Below, in pieces: positions 1 through 7,159 of a stretch of 8,947 nucleotides of DNA (positions are counted from its first letter, which is position 1; each line of letters opens with the position of its first letter). Source of the stretch: CAZIOH01 sp964540815 (lineage in GTDB: Bacteria > Myxococcota_A > Polyangia > Fen-1088). Location of the stretch: NCBI GenBank assembly GCA_964540815.1, contig CAZIOH010000150.1:1-8947 (forward strand), given 5' to 3'. A program made the position numbers and the translations under genes. The notes beneath the pieces were generated by a model. That model was not told where the DNA came from. It searched no databases and saw only the letters and a program-made list of their open reading frames with translations.

Positions 1-1649
1 GCCTGCTCCTCGCTGGCGGCGTTGATCTCGGCGATGATGTCCGAGACCTTCTTCACGCCGGCCACGATCTCCTGCAGGGTCTCCCCCGAGCGGTTCACGA
101 GCTGGGCGCCCTGGTCGACCTTCTCGGCGCTGTCCTGGATGAGGGCCTTGATCTCGCGCGCGGCGGCCGCGCTCCGCTGGGCGAGGTTGCGCACCTCGGC
201 GGCCACCACGGCAAACCCGCGTCCCTGGTCGCCGGCGCGCGCCGCCTCGACCGCGGCGTTGAGCGCCAGCATGTTGGTCTGGAAGGCGATCTGCTCGATC
301 ACCCCGATGATGTCGGCGACCTTCTTGGATGACTCGGTGATGGCGCCCATCGCCTTGACGGCGTGGCCCACCACCTGACCGCCCTTCTCCGCCGAGTCGC
401 GTGCCCCGGCCGCCAGCTGGTTGGCCTGGGTGGCGTTGTTGGCGTTCTGCTTCACGGTGGCGGTCATCTCCTCCAGGCTCGACGCCGTCTCCTGCAACGC
501 CGAGGCCTGTTCCTGGGTGCGCTTGTTCAGGCTCTGGTTGCCCTCGGAGATGTCCGACGCGCCCGAGGCGATCGTGCCGGTGGCCGCGTTGATCTGGACC
601 ACGAGCTCCCGCAGCCGCTCGACGGCGGTGTTGATGCTGGACTTGGTGAGCTCGAGCCCATCCTTGTAGTGGCCCGAGACCAGGCGGTTGAGATCCCCGG
701 AGGCGACGCCGCCCATCACGGTCTGGACCTCCCCCATCAGGTTCCCGAGCTCGTCCTGCGCGCGGCGCTGGGCCGTGATGTCGGTGGCGAACTTGACGAC
801 CTTGTAGGGCTTCCCGGCGGCGTCGAGGATCGGGTTGTACGAGGCCTGGATCCAGACCTCCTTCCCGTCCTTGCCGATGCGGCGGTAGACGCCCGCGTCG
901 TACTCGCCGCGCCGCAGACGGGCCCAGAAGTTCTCGTACTCCGCGCTCACGACGTAGGCGGGGTCGCAGAACATGCGGTGGTGCCGACCCTGGATGTCCT
1001 CGAGGGCGTAGCCGAGGGTCTTGAGGAAGTTGGCGTTGGCGGTGATCACCGTGCCGTCGAGGTTGAAGTCGATGGTGGCCTGGGCCTTGTCGACCGCGGC
1101 CAGGCGCCCCTCGTACTCGGCGGAGCGGTTGCGCTGCTCGGTGATGTCGGTGGCGAACTTGACGACCTTGTAGGGCTTCCCGGCGGCGTCGAGGATCGGG
1201 TTGTACGAGGCCTGGATCCAGACCTCCTTCCCGTCCTTGCCGATGCGGCGGTAGACGCCCGCGTCGTACTCGCCGCGCCGCAGACGGGCCCAGAAGTTCT
1301 CGTACTCCGCGCTCACGACGTAGGCGGGGTCGCAGAACATGCGGTGGTGCCGACCCTGGATGTCCTCGAGGGCGTAGCCGAGGGTCTTGAGGAAGTTGGC
1401 GTTGGCGGTGATCACCGTGCCGTCGAGGTTGAAGTCGATGGTGGCCTGGACGCGATCGAGCGCGGCCAGCCGCCCGACCAGCTCCCGCTCGCGCTCGCTG
1501 CTGCGGCCGCGCGCCGGCGCGGAGGTCGACGCCGCCTTCGGGCCCGAGGCGGGCTTGCCACGGACGATCGCCCGCGTGGTCTCGACCCGCTCGCGAGCAC
1601 GCCCCGTTCCCATCCCTCGACCTGCCCGTGTCCTCGCTGCCGTGCTCAT
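1..1649 (-). CDS. Soluble tandem-PAS methyl-accepting chemotaxis protein (3' end beyond window)
   Basis: A cytoplasmic chemoreceptor that should signal to CheA through CheW. The visible 549 codons have no hydrophobic membrane segment. Order: basic N-terminal tail (about 1-50), PAS (about 68-170), coiled linker, PAS (about 190-292), HAMP-like connector (about 305-350), then the MCP signalling domain. The hairpin tip is canonical: IAFQTNMLALNAAVEAAR near 454-471, then GDQGRGFAVVAAEVR. Two overlapping methylation consensus sites are visible, ASALQETASS (382-391) and ASSLEEMTAT (389-398). About 80 C-terminal residues should lie past the left edge. The ATG at 1649 is preceded by AGAAAGGA at a good distance. 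Known soluble double-PAS receptors include BdlA (Pseudomonas) and AerC (Azospirillum, FAD-binding); similarity to either is inference. No cofactor ligand can be assigned with confidence. The two PAS domains are identical over 103 residues. It is the last visible gene of the che operon. Confidence 0.95.
   Translation of the reverse strand, partial: MSTAARTRAGRGMGTGRARERVETTRAIVRGKPASGPKAASTSAPARGRSSERERELVGRLAALDRVQATIDFNLDGTVITANANFLKTLGYALEDIQGRHHRMFCDPAYVVSAEYENFWARLRRGEYDAGVYRRIGKDGKEVWIQASYNPILDAAGKPYKVVKFATDITEQRNRSAEYEGRLAAVDKAQATIDFNLDGTVITANANFLKTLGYALEDIQGRHHRMFCDPAYVVSAEYENFWARLRRGEYDAGVYRRIGKDGKEVWIQASYNPILDAAGKPYKVVKFATDITAQRRAQDELGNLMGEVQTVMGGVASGDLNRLVSGHYKDGLELTKSSINTAVERLRELVVQINAATGTIASGASDISEGNQSLNKRTQEQASALQETASSLEEMTATVKQNANNATQANQLAAGARDSAEKGGQVVGHAVKAMGAITESSKKVADIIGVIEQIAFQTNMLALNAAVEAARAGDQGRGFAVVAAEVRNLAQRSAAAAREIKALIQDSAEKVDQGAQLVNRSGETLQEIVAGVKKVSDIIAEINAASEEQ
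775..1083 (-). repeat. Direct repeat copy B (second PAS domain of the receptor)
   Basis: This 309-bp segment is identical base for base to 1141-1449, by line-by-line comparison. It encodes receptor residues Q190 to T292. The next base on each side differs between copies, and the flanking coiled-linker DNA is only loosely similar. The period is 366 bp, or 122 codons, so the frame is kept. Confidence 0.97.
1141..1449 (-). repeat. Direct repeat copy A (first PAS domain of the receptor)
   Basis: Perfect 309-bp match to 775-1083. It encodes receptor residues Q68 to T170. The 57-bp spacer between the copies encodes a linker (EQRNRSAEYEGRLAAVDK) that resembles the linker before the first PAS (ERELVGRLAALDR) but has diverged. 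This suggests an old PAS-plus-linker duplication whose PAS cores were later homogenised. Confidence 0.97.
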
Positions 1650-1692
1650 CTCGGTGTCCTTTCTCTGCGGATGTTCGATGTCGAAGCGGTGC

Positions 1693-2241
1693 TCACGCCG
1701 GTTGGCCCTGGGCGGCGGCCGGGGCGGTCGTGCCGGGGGTGGAGCCTGCGGCGGCGCCAGCGGCGGAGATGCCCGGAAAGATGCGGTCGACCTCCAGGAT
1801 GGTGACCATCTTGTCGGCCAGCGTGGCGATCCCCTTGGTGAGGCCACCCTGGCTGGCCGCGCCGAAGTCGGGCGGCGGTTTGATCTGGTCCATGGCCACG
1901 TCGGTCACGTCGGACATGGCGTCGACCACGATGCCCATGATGCGCTGCCGGGCCCCCTGCCCGACGCGCAAGACCACCACCGCGGTGGTCGGGCCCGCGA
2001 CGCGACGCTCGATCCCGAGGCGCTCCCGGAGATCGGCGATGGGCACGATGTCGCCGCGAATGTTGATCACGCCGAGTACGTACGAAGGCGTGTTCGGAAT
2101 GGGCATGGGCCGGCTCCATCCCCGGATCTCCTGCACCCGCAGGATCTCGACGCCGTACTCCTCGGCGTCGATGACGAAGGTCAGGAGCTGCGCCATCGTC
2201 CCCCGCTGTCGTTCACTCTGCTCAGCGACCGTCTCCTCCAC
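1693..2241 (-). CDS. cheW: Chemotaxis coupling protein CheW
   Basis: Scaffold protein that joins the receptor hairpin tip to the P5 domain of CheA in the chemosensory array. A single CheW domain spans about residues 18-157 of 182. Hallmarks: QLLTFVIDAEEYGVEILRVQ, GVINIRGDIVPIADLR with the conserved Arg62, IVVDAMSDV, and the closing DKMVTILEVDRIF. An Ala/Pro/Gly-rich tail of about 25 residues follows and looks disordered. Start choice: the GTG at 2241 has a strong GGAAAGGAAG five bases upstream and gives the short N-terminal extension usual for CheW. The alternative ATG at 2196 (MAQLLTF, 167 aa) has only a G-rich run before it. The gene sits about 94 nt after cheB and 43 nt before the receptor gene, so adaptor and receptor are probably made together. 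Confidence 0.95.
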   Translation of the reverse strand: MEETVAEQSERQRGTMAQLLTFVIDAEEYGVEILRVQEIRGWSRPMPIPNTPSYVLGVINIRGDIVPIADLRERLGIERRVAGPTTAVVVLRVGQGARQRIMGIVVDAMSDVTDVAMDQIKPPPDFGAASQGGLTKGIATLADKMVTILEVDRIFPGISAAGAAAGSTPGTTAPAAAQGQPA

Positions 2242-2246
2242 GATGT

Positions 2247-2256
2247 CTTCCTTTCC
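2247..2256 (-). promoter_or_regulatory. Ribosome binding site deciding the cheW start
   Basis: Minus-strand GGAAAGGAAG ends five bases before the GTG at 2241. It is a better Shine-Dalgarno match than the GCGGGGGACG before the in-frame ATG at 2196, and so favours the longer CheW. Either start leaves the CheW domain intact. Confidence 0.55.
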
Positions 2257-2335
2257 GCCCCTTCCGCGCCGCCAGAGGCCAAGCCATGGATCGGGAAATG
2301 AGAGTCGACAGTCCCCCCGGAAACCTGAACCGCCC

Positions 2336-3478
2336 TCAGGAAGTGCCGCCGCGCGGCCCCTTGCGCACCGGGGCCCGCGCGAGGCCGAGCACCCGCGGGC
2401 CGATCTCGGCGAGGGGCAGGACCTCCTCGGCGGCGCCCCGACGCACGGCCTCGCCGGGCATGCCCCACACCACGCTCGTGGCGCGATCCTGCGCCACGGT
2501 CGGGCTCCCGCGCCGGGCCATCTCCGCCAGCCCCTCGGCGCCATCCGCCCCCATCCCGGTGAGGATCACCCCCACCGCGCTCGGGCCGACCTCGGCGGCC
2601 ACCGACTGGAACAGCACGTCGACCGAGGGTCGATGGCGGTTGACGGGCGGATCGTCGCCGACCCGACAGAAGTACTTGGCTCCACTGCGCTCCACCCGCA
2701 GGTGACGGCCCCCGGGAGCGACGTAGGCGTGCCCGATCAGGATCTGATCACCGTCCGCCGCCTCGGCGACCGCGATCGCCGAGCCTGCGTCGAGGCGCGC
2801 GGCCCAGCGCCGGCTGAAGACCTCCGGGATGTGCTGGGCGATGACCACCGCGGGCGCGTCGGCGGGGAAGCCCGCGAGGATCTCGGCCACCGCCTCGGTG
2901 CCCCCAGTGGACGAGCCCATGGCGATCAGCCGGTCGGTGGTGCCGATCTCGGTGATGGTCCGCCGCGCGCGACCGGCGGCGACGGGAGCGGTGACGGTGG
3001 CGGTGGCGCTGCCGCCGATGGCGCCTGCGTCACCAGGCTCCGCCCGGCGCCGCACGCTCGGCCGCGCGACGGAGGCCGCCTTGATCTTCTCGATGAGCAC
3101 CTGCGCCAGGGCCTCGAGCCCGTCGGCCAGATCCAGCTTCGGCTTGGGCACGAAGTCCACCGCCCCGAGCTCCAGCGCGGCCAGGGTGGCATCCGCGCCG
3201 CGCTCGGTCAGCGAGGACACCATGACGACCGGCATGGGACGCAGCCGCATGAGGTTGCGCAGGAAGGTGAGCCCATCCATCTTCGGCATCTCGATGTCGA
3301 GCGTGATCACGTCGGGGTCGAGCGCCTTGATCTTCTCCCGCGCCTCGAAGGGATCCTGGGCGGTCCCCACCACCTCGATCGTGCCGTCGGCCTCCAGCAG
3401 CGCCCGCAGGAGCTTGCGCATGAGGGCGGAGTCGTCGACGACCAGGACTCGGATGGGCCTCGGTGGGTCGGTCGGCAT
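2336..3478 (-). CDS. cheB: Protein-glutamate methylesterase/deamidase CheB
   Basis: Response-regulator enzyme that removes methyl groups from receptor glutamates, and can deamidate glutamines, when phosphorylated by CheA. At 380 aa it is slightly longer than the usual 350. The receiver domain (about 9-130) has the acidic pair D15/D16, the phosphoacceptor D61 in ITLDIEMPKMDGL, S88/S89, and K112 in FVPKP. A variable Ala/Arg-rich linker covers about 135-178. The methylesterase domain (about 180-370) shows the catalytic triad of the family: S190 in GSSTGGTEA, H216 in AQHIPEVF, and D312 in GMGADGAEG. The ATG at 3478 is preceded by AAGGAG seven bases upstream. This ribosome site lies in the 15-nt gap after cheD, so the two genes are tightly linked. 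All key residues are present, so it should be active. Confidence 0.97.
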   Translation of the reverse strand: MPTDPPRPIRVLVVDDSALMRKLLRALLEADGTIEVVGTAQDPFEAREKIKALDPDVITLDIEMPKMDGLTFLRNLMRLRPMPVVMVSSLTERGADATLAALELGAVDFVPKPKLDLADGLEALAQVLIEKIKAASVARPSVRRRAEPGDAGAIGGSATATVTAPVAAGRARRTITEIGTTDRLIAMGSSTGGTEAVAEILAGFPADAPAVVIAQHIPEVFSRRWAARLDAGSAIAVAEAADGDQILIGHAYVAPGGRHLRVERSGAKYFCRVGDDPPVNRHRPSVDVLFQSVAAEVGPSAVGVILTGMGADGAEGLAEMARRGSPTVAQDRATSVVWGMPGEAVRRGAAEEVLPLAEIGPRVLGLARAPVRKGPRGGTS

Positions 3479-3493
3479 GCGGGGGCTCCTTCC

Positions 3494-4132
3494 TCAGAAC
3501 AGCTCGACGTCCATCGGGCGGGCGAGCTCGCGGCGCAGGCGGGACTCGAGCTCCACCTCGCGCGCCGCGATCTTTCCGTTCTCGGTCATCGGCAGGTGCA
3601 ACACGCGCACCTGACCGGTCTGGGGTCGGTACCGCACGCGGCGGGCCACCTCCAGCCCCACGTCCTCGGCGGCGAGCGGGATGCCCTCGTCCCGCAGGAA
3701 CCGCCGCACGAAGCGCAGGTTCGAGCCGCCCACGTCGACGGTGCCCGGAATGACCCGACCTGCGCCGAAGATCTTGACCTCGAGGTTCTGGCGGCGGGCC
3801 CCGCACTTCATGAGGGCGTTGATGAGCTGCTCCATCGCGAACAGGCCGTAGCGTCCGGACGCCCCGGGCCCGCCGCTCGGATCGTGCGGCAACATGAAGT
3901 GGTTCATCCCGCCCACGCCCGCCTCGGCGTCGCGCATGCAGGTCGAGATGCAGGATCCGAGCACGGTGCTGATGAGCTCCCCGCCCCGGGTGACGTACGA
4001 CTCTCCGGGCACGATCTGCGCGATCCACAGGCCGCTCGCGAACTCGAAGTAGCGGTGGATGCCCTCGAAGCCGGAGACCGGGGCGGGCTCGCGGGGCGTG
4101 TGCAGGGGTCCCGCCGAGGCGGCCAAGGTCAC
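3494..4132 (-). CDS. cheD: Chemoreceptor glutamine deamidase CheD
   Basis: Converts specific receptor glutamines to glutamates, which creates methylatable sites. The protein is 212 aa, with the N-terminal extension typical of proteobacterial CheD (HRYFEFASGLWIAQIVPGES). The catalytic Cys is C61 in VLGSCISTCMRD and the catalytic His is H78 in GGMNHFMLP. Further family blocks are RYGLFAMEQLINALMKCGA, LEVKIFGAG and the C-terminal DVELF. The start is GTG at 4132, overlapping the cheA TGA by 4 nt (GTGA). Its upstream ribosome site is weak, so translation is probably coupled to cheA. The likely substrate is the receptor encoded downstream, whose first methylation consensus carries a glutamine (Q386). 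No CheC gene, its partner in some bacteria, is in the window. Confidence 0.96.
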   Translation of the reverse strand: MTLAASAGPLHTPREPAPVSGFEGIHRYFEFASGLWIAQIVPGESYVTRGGELISTVLGSCISTCMRDAEAGVGGMNHFMLPHDPSGGPGASGRYGLFAMEQLINALMKCGARRQNLEVKIFGAGRVIPGTVDVGGSNLRFVRRFLRDEGIPLAAEDVGLEVARRVRYRPQTGQVRVLHLPMTENGKIAAREVELESRLRRELARPMDVELF

Positions 4133-6432
4133 GCCCCGTCCGTTGCCAGGCGGGAGAGCGGACGCCCCGCCACACCTCTCGCGACCGGGGACGGCACCTC
4201 CGCGGCCGGCTCCGCGGCGGGCAGGTCGAGCCTGGCGAGCATGTCGATGATGTCGATGATGAAGGCCACGTTGCCGTCACCGAGGATGGTCGCGCCCGCC
4301 AGCCCCGCCACCCGCCCGTAGTTGGCCTCGAGGCTCTTGATGACCACCTGCTGCTGGGCCTCGAGCGCATCGACCACCAGACCCATGCGACGCCCGTCGG
4401 TCTCGACGATGACCAGGATCTTCCCCGCGACGGCTCGGGTCGCGTCGGCCGCACTCCGTCGGGTCGCGGTCGGGGCCGCCATCGGGGAGGCCATCGAGGT
4501 GGCCACGACGCCGAGCAGCTCGGCCAGTTCGACCAGCGGGATCAGCTGATCGCGCAGCCGGTAGATGCGCCGCGAACCCGCGATGGTCCGCACCCGCCCG
4601 GCCTCGATCTGCACCGACTCGACGATGGACAGCAGCGGGATCACGTAGGCGTGCTCGCCGGCCCGGACCAGCTGGCCATCGATGATCGCGAGGGTCAGCG
4701 GCAGCCGCAGCCGGACCTTGGTGCCCTGGCCCGGGCGCGACTCGAGGGCAATCTCGCCTCCCAGGGACTTCACGTTGCGGCGGACGACATCCATCCCCAC
4801 GCCCCGCCCGGAGAGATCCGACACCGCCTCCGCGGTCGAGAATCCTGGCGCGAAGATCAGCTCCAGCACCTCGGCGGGCGAGGGCGTGGCGGTCGGCGCC
4901 ACCAGCCCCCGCTCCCGCGCTCGACGCAAGATCTTCTCGGCATCGAGGCCGCGGCCGTCGTCCTCCACCTCGATGAAGATGTCCGCGCCCCGGTGGACGG
5001 CGCCGAGCGCCAGCCGCCCGGTCTCGGGCTTGCCGGCCGCGCGGCGCTCGCCCGGGGTCTCGAGGCCGTGGTCGAGGCTGTTGCGGATGAGGTGGACCAG
5101 CGGATCTCCGAGCTTCTCGAGCACGGTCTTGTCGAGCTCGGTGGTCTGCCCGGTGATCACGAGCTCGACCCGCTTGCCGAGCTGCCGCGAGAGATCGTGG
5201 ACCAGCCGCGGGAAGCGGTTGAAGACCGCGCTGACCGGCACGCTGCGCAGGCTCATCACGCTCTCCTGCAGGGCCCGCGAGTTGCGCGCCAGCTGGCTCA
5301 GGCCCTCGCGAATGCGCGTCACCTTCTGCTCGTCGAGCGGCCCGCCATCGTCGAGGGCACCGAGGATCGACTGCGTGATGACGAGCTCTCCCACCATGTT
5401 CATGAGGGCATCGATCTTGTCGATCCCCACCCGCAGCGAGGCCATGGCCTGCGCCGGCTCGCCATCGGCGGACCGTGCCCCGCCCGCGCTGGCCCTCCCG
5501 TCGTCCCTCGTAAGAATCGGGGACGTGGCTCGCTGCCGCTCGGACGTCCCCGCGCCCTCCCGCGGCGGGAACGGCGATGGGCCCGGCTCGACGGCGGGCG
5601 CCGGTCCGCAGCCCGCCGGCGCCGGGAGCGCATCGCCGTGCCACTCGGTGAGCGCCAGCTCGGCGTCGTCGGCCACCCACGCGAAGATCTCCTCCACTGC
5701 GGCCCGCGGGACGGCGGCCTCGAGCCGGACGCGCCAGGACAGATAGCAGGCGGTGGGGACCAACTCGGCGAGCGGCGGCAACTCGGACAGGTCCGCCTCG
5801 ACCGACACCGCGCCGAGTCCCTCGAGCTCGCGAATCAGGCGCCAGGGCTCGTTGCCCGACTCGAGCATGTGCCGACGCGGGCGCAGCCCGATCTCCCAGC
5901 CCCGGAGCGTCGGTGCCGGACCCGCCGCCGACGTCGGGGTGGACGCCTCGGGCGGCGGCGGACGGTCACCCTCGGCTCCGGCGGCCGTCGGCACCACCGC
6001 CGTCGCTGGACTGCCCTGCGCGCTCGCCCGGGCCGCGGCCCCGGCCGACCGGGCGCCCGCCCGCTGCAGCCGCTGGCGCAAGGCGGGGTGTCCTTCTTCC
6101 TCCGAGGGCCGCCCGGCGCGCAGGCCCTGCAGCGTCACCCGCAAGGCGTCCAGCCCCTCGAGCAAGAGGGCCATGAGCTCGGGGCCCGGCAAGAGGATAC
6201 CCGCCCGCACCTCATCGAGCAGGGTCTCCATGTCGTGGGCCAGCCCGGTGATGGCCGCGAACCCGAAGGTGCCGGCTCCACCCTTGAGCGAGTGCGCGGC
6301 GCGAAAGATCTCGTCGACCACCGCGGCGTCGAACCCGGCCTCGAGCGCGAGGAGGCCAGCCTCGAGGCGCTCAAGGTTCTCGGCGCTCTCCTCGAGGAAG
6401 GTCCCGAGCAGCTGACTTCTGAGGTCGTTCAC
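4129..6432 (-). CDS. cheA: Chemotaxis histidine kinase CheA
   Basis: Receptor-controlled kinase that phosphorylates CheY and CheB; 767 aa, cytoplasmic. P1 (Hpt, about 1-105) carries phospho-His H47 in FRAAHSLKGGAGTFGF. A low-complexity linker (about 106-175) follows. A P2-like response-regulator-docking domain spans about 178-263 (WEIGLRPRRHMLESGNEPW, then CYLSWRVRLE). After a second Pro/Gly-rich linker come P3 dimerisation (about 331-425, LMNMVGELVITQSIL) and the P4 kinase (about 435-577). P4 has N451 in VHLIRNSLDHGLE, the DDGRGLD box (491-497), APGFSTAE, and SGRGVGMDVV (541-550). P5, the CheW-like domain (about 578-737), ends near FIIDIIDMLARLD. Within P5, residues about 643-670 form an Ala/Thr-rich loop that looks longer than usual. 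The start is GTG at 6432 with a weak ribosome site, 40 nt after cheY. All catalytic boxes are present. Confidence 0.97.
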   Translation of the reverse strand: MNDLRSQLLGTFLEESAENLERLEAGLLALEAGFDAAVVDEIFRAAHSLKGGAGTFGFAAITGLAHDMETLLDEVRAGILLPGPELMALLLEGLDALRVTLQGLRAGRPSEEEGHPALRQRLQRAGARSAGAAARASAQGSPATAVVPTAAGAEGDRPPPPEASTPTSAAGPAPTLRGWEIGLRPRRHMLESGNEPWRLIRELEGLGAVSVEADLSELPPLAELVPTACYLSWRVRLEAAVPRAAVEEIFAWVADDAELALTEWHGDALPAPAGCGPAPAVEPGPSPFPPREGAGTSERQRATSPILTRDDGRASAGGARSADGEPAQAMASLRVGIDKIDALMNMVGELVITQSILGALDDGGPLDEQKVTRIREGLSQLARNSRALQESVMSLRSVPVSAVFNRFPRLVHDLSRQLGKRVELVITGQTTELDKTVLEKLGDPLVHLIRNSLDHGLETPGERRAAGKPETGRLALGAVHRGADIFIEVEDDGRGLDAEKILRRARERGLVAPTATPSPAEVLELIFAPGFSTAEAVSDLSGRGVGMDVVRRNVKSLGGEIALESRPGQGTKVRLRLPLTLAIIDGQLVRAGEHAYVIPLLSIVESVQIEAGRVRTIAGSRRIYRLRDQLIPLVELAELLGVVATSMASPMAAPTATRRSAADATRAVAGKILVIVETDGRRMGLVVDALEAQQQVVIKSLEANYGRVAGLAGATILGDGNVAFIIDIIDMLARLDLPAAEPAAEVPSPVARGVAGRPLSRLATDGA

Positions 6433-6472
6433 GTGCGCGTCGCTCGTTCCGGGGGGGGCGGGCTGGCTGGGC

Positions 6473-6835
6473 CTAATCGAGGACCTTGCGGATGGTCGCG
6501 AGCAGCAGGACCGGATCGAAGGGCTTGACGATCCAGCCGGTGGCGCCGGCGTCCTTGGCGATGCGCTTCTTCGCGGGATCCATCTCGGTGGTGAGCACCA
6601 GGATGGGCACGTGCCGGTAAGCCGGCAGCCCCCGCAGCCGCTTGATCAGCGTGAGCCCGTCCATCTGCGGCATGTTCACGTCGGTGATCACCAGGTCGGC
6701 CCCCTGCGCCTGCGCGATCACCAGGGCCTCCATGCCGTCCTTGGCCTCGGTCACCTTGTGTCCGCCCTCGGCGAGGGCCCGCGACAGGAGCTGCCGCAGC
6801 GAGAACGAGTCGTCGATCGCGAAGATGTGCGCCAT
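6473..6835 (-). CDS. cheY: Single-domain response regulator CheY
   Basis: Receives phosphate from CheA and carries the output signal. It is 120 aa, a receiver domain only. Visible residues are the acidic pair D8/D9 (FAIDDSFSLRQ), the phosphoacceptor D52 (LVITDVNMPQMDGL), T82/T83 (ILVLTTEMD) and K104 (GWIVKPFDP). The aromatic switch position, Tyr106 in E. coli CheY, is Trp101 here. The ATG at 6835 lies 2 nt after the TGA of the STAS gene (TGACCATG). No strong ribosome site is visible, so coupling to STAS translation is likely. It could drive a flagellar or pilus motor or a non-motility output. No motor gene is nearby, so the target is unknown. Confidence 0.93.
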   Translation of the reverse strand: MAHIFAIDDSFSLRQLLSRALAEGGHKVTEAKDGMEALVIAQAQGADLVITDVNMPQMDGLTLIKRLRGLPAYRHVPILVLTTEMDPAKKRIAKDAGATGWIVKPFDPVLLLATIRKVLD

Positions 6836-6837
6836 GG

Positions 6838-7146
6838 TCAGTCGGCCTGCAGGGGGCGATCCGGGTGTTCGAGTCCGAGCGCGGCGGTCAACCCGAGACG
6901 CCGCGCGGCGTCTCGCAGCGGCGCGCTCGGACGCACGAGTCGCAGGACGCGACCCTGCGTGCGCGCATCCCGGACCGCGGCGCACAGCACCTGCAAGGCG
7001 GCGGTGCTCACCCGCTCGACCGCACCGGTGGCAATCTCGATCTCGGCCTCGGCCCCTTTCGCGACGGCACCGAGCAGCTCCTCGTGGAGCCGCTCGGCGG
7101 CCGGCAGATCGAGGGTCTCCTCGCAAGTCATGCTGACGTCCGCCAT
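6838..7146 (-). CDS. STAS-domain protein at head of che operon
   Basis: A small protein (102 aa) made of a single STAS domain, the fold of anti-sigma-factor antagonists such as SpoIIAA. The core is visible as AEIEIATGAVERVSTAALQVLCAAVRDARTQG, written here as overlapping blocks: a beta strand (AEIEIATG), the loop VERVSTAALQVL with S47/T48 at the position that is phosphorylated in regulatory STAS proteins, then a helix. Related genes are known beside cheY and cheA in some proteobacterial chemosensory clusters. Its role there is unclear; partner switching or array localisation are possible. The ATG at 7146 has a very strong GGGGAGGG five bases upstream, which rules in favour of this start although the frame stays open far upstream. 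As first gene with the best ribosome site, it may set translation of the coupled cheY. Confidence 0.85.
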   Translation of the reverse strand: MADVSMTCEETLDLPAAERLHEELLGAVAKGAEAEIEIATGAVERVSTAALQVLCAAVRDARTQGRVLRLVRPSAPLRDAARRLGLTAALGLEHPDRPLQAD

Positions 7147-7151
7147 CCGCA

Positions 7152-7159
7152 CCCTCCCC
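7152..7159 (-). promoter_or_regulatory. Strong ribosome binding site of the STAS gene
   Basis: Minus-strand GGGGAGGG lies five bases before the ATG at 7146. It is the strongest Shine-Dalgarno in the cluster and directly touches the tandem-repeat block that begins at 7160. It fixes the STAS start, which is otherwise ambiguous because the reading frame is open upstream. Confidence 0.7.

Noticed and set aside
363..1805. A 480-codon open frame on the plus strand, containing an internal protein-level repeat
   Set aside because: It is antisense to the receptor gene. Its repeat is only the PAS duplication read on the wrong strand, and its composition (Gly/Val/Leu/Asp/Arg) is typical of a high-GC shadow frame.
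2277..2289. A 13-nt sequence (GGCCAAGCCATGG) found inverted at 8507-8519
   Set aside because: One such match between two points in a 9-kb window is expected by chance, and neither site has other shared flanking sequence.
1628..4321. An 897-codon open frame on the plus strand
   Set aside because: It is antisense across cheW, cheB and cheD, all of which have full catalytic motifs. The frame is rich in His, Arg, Pro and Ala and shows no family motif.
4651..6528. A 625-codon open frame on the plus strand
   Set aside because: Shadow of cheA in the opposite strand; no recognisable domain, and the cheA boxes are intact.
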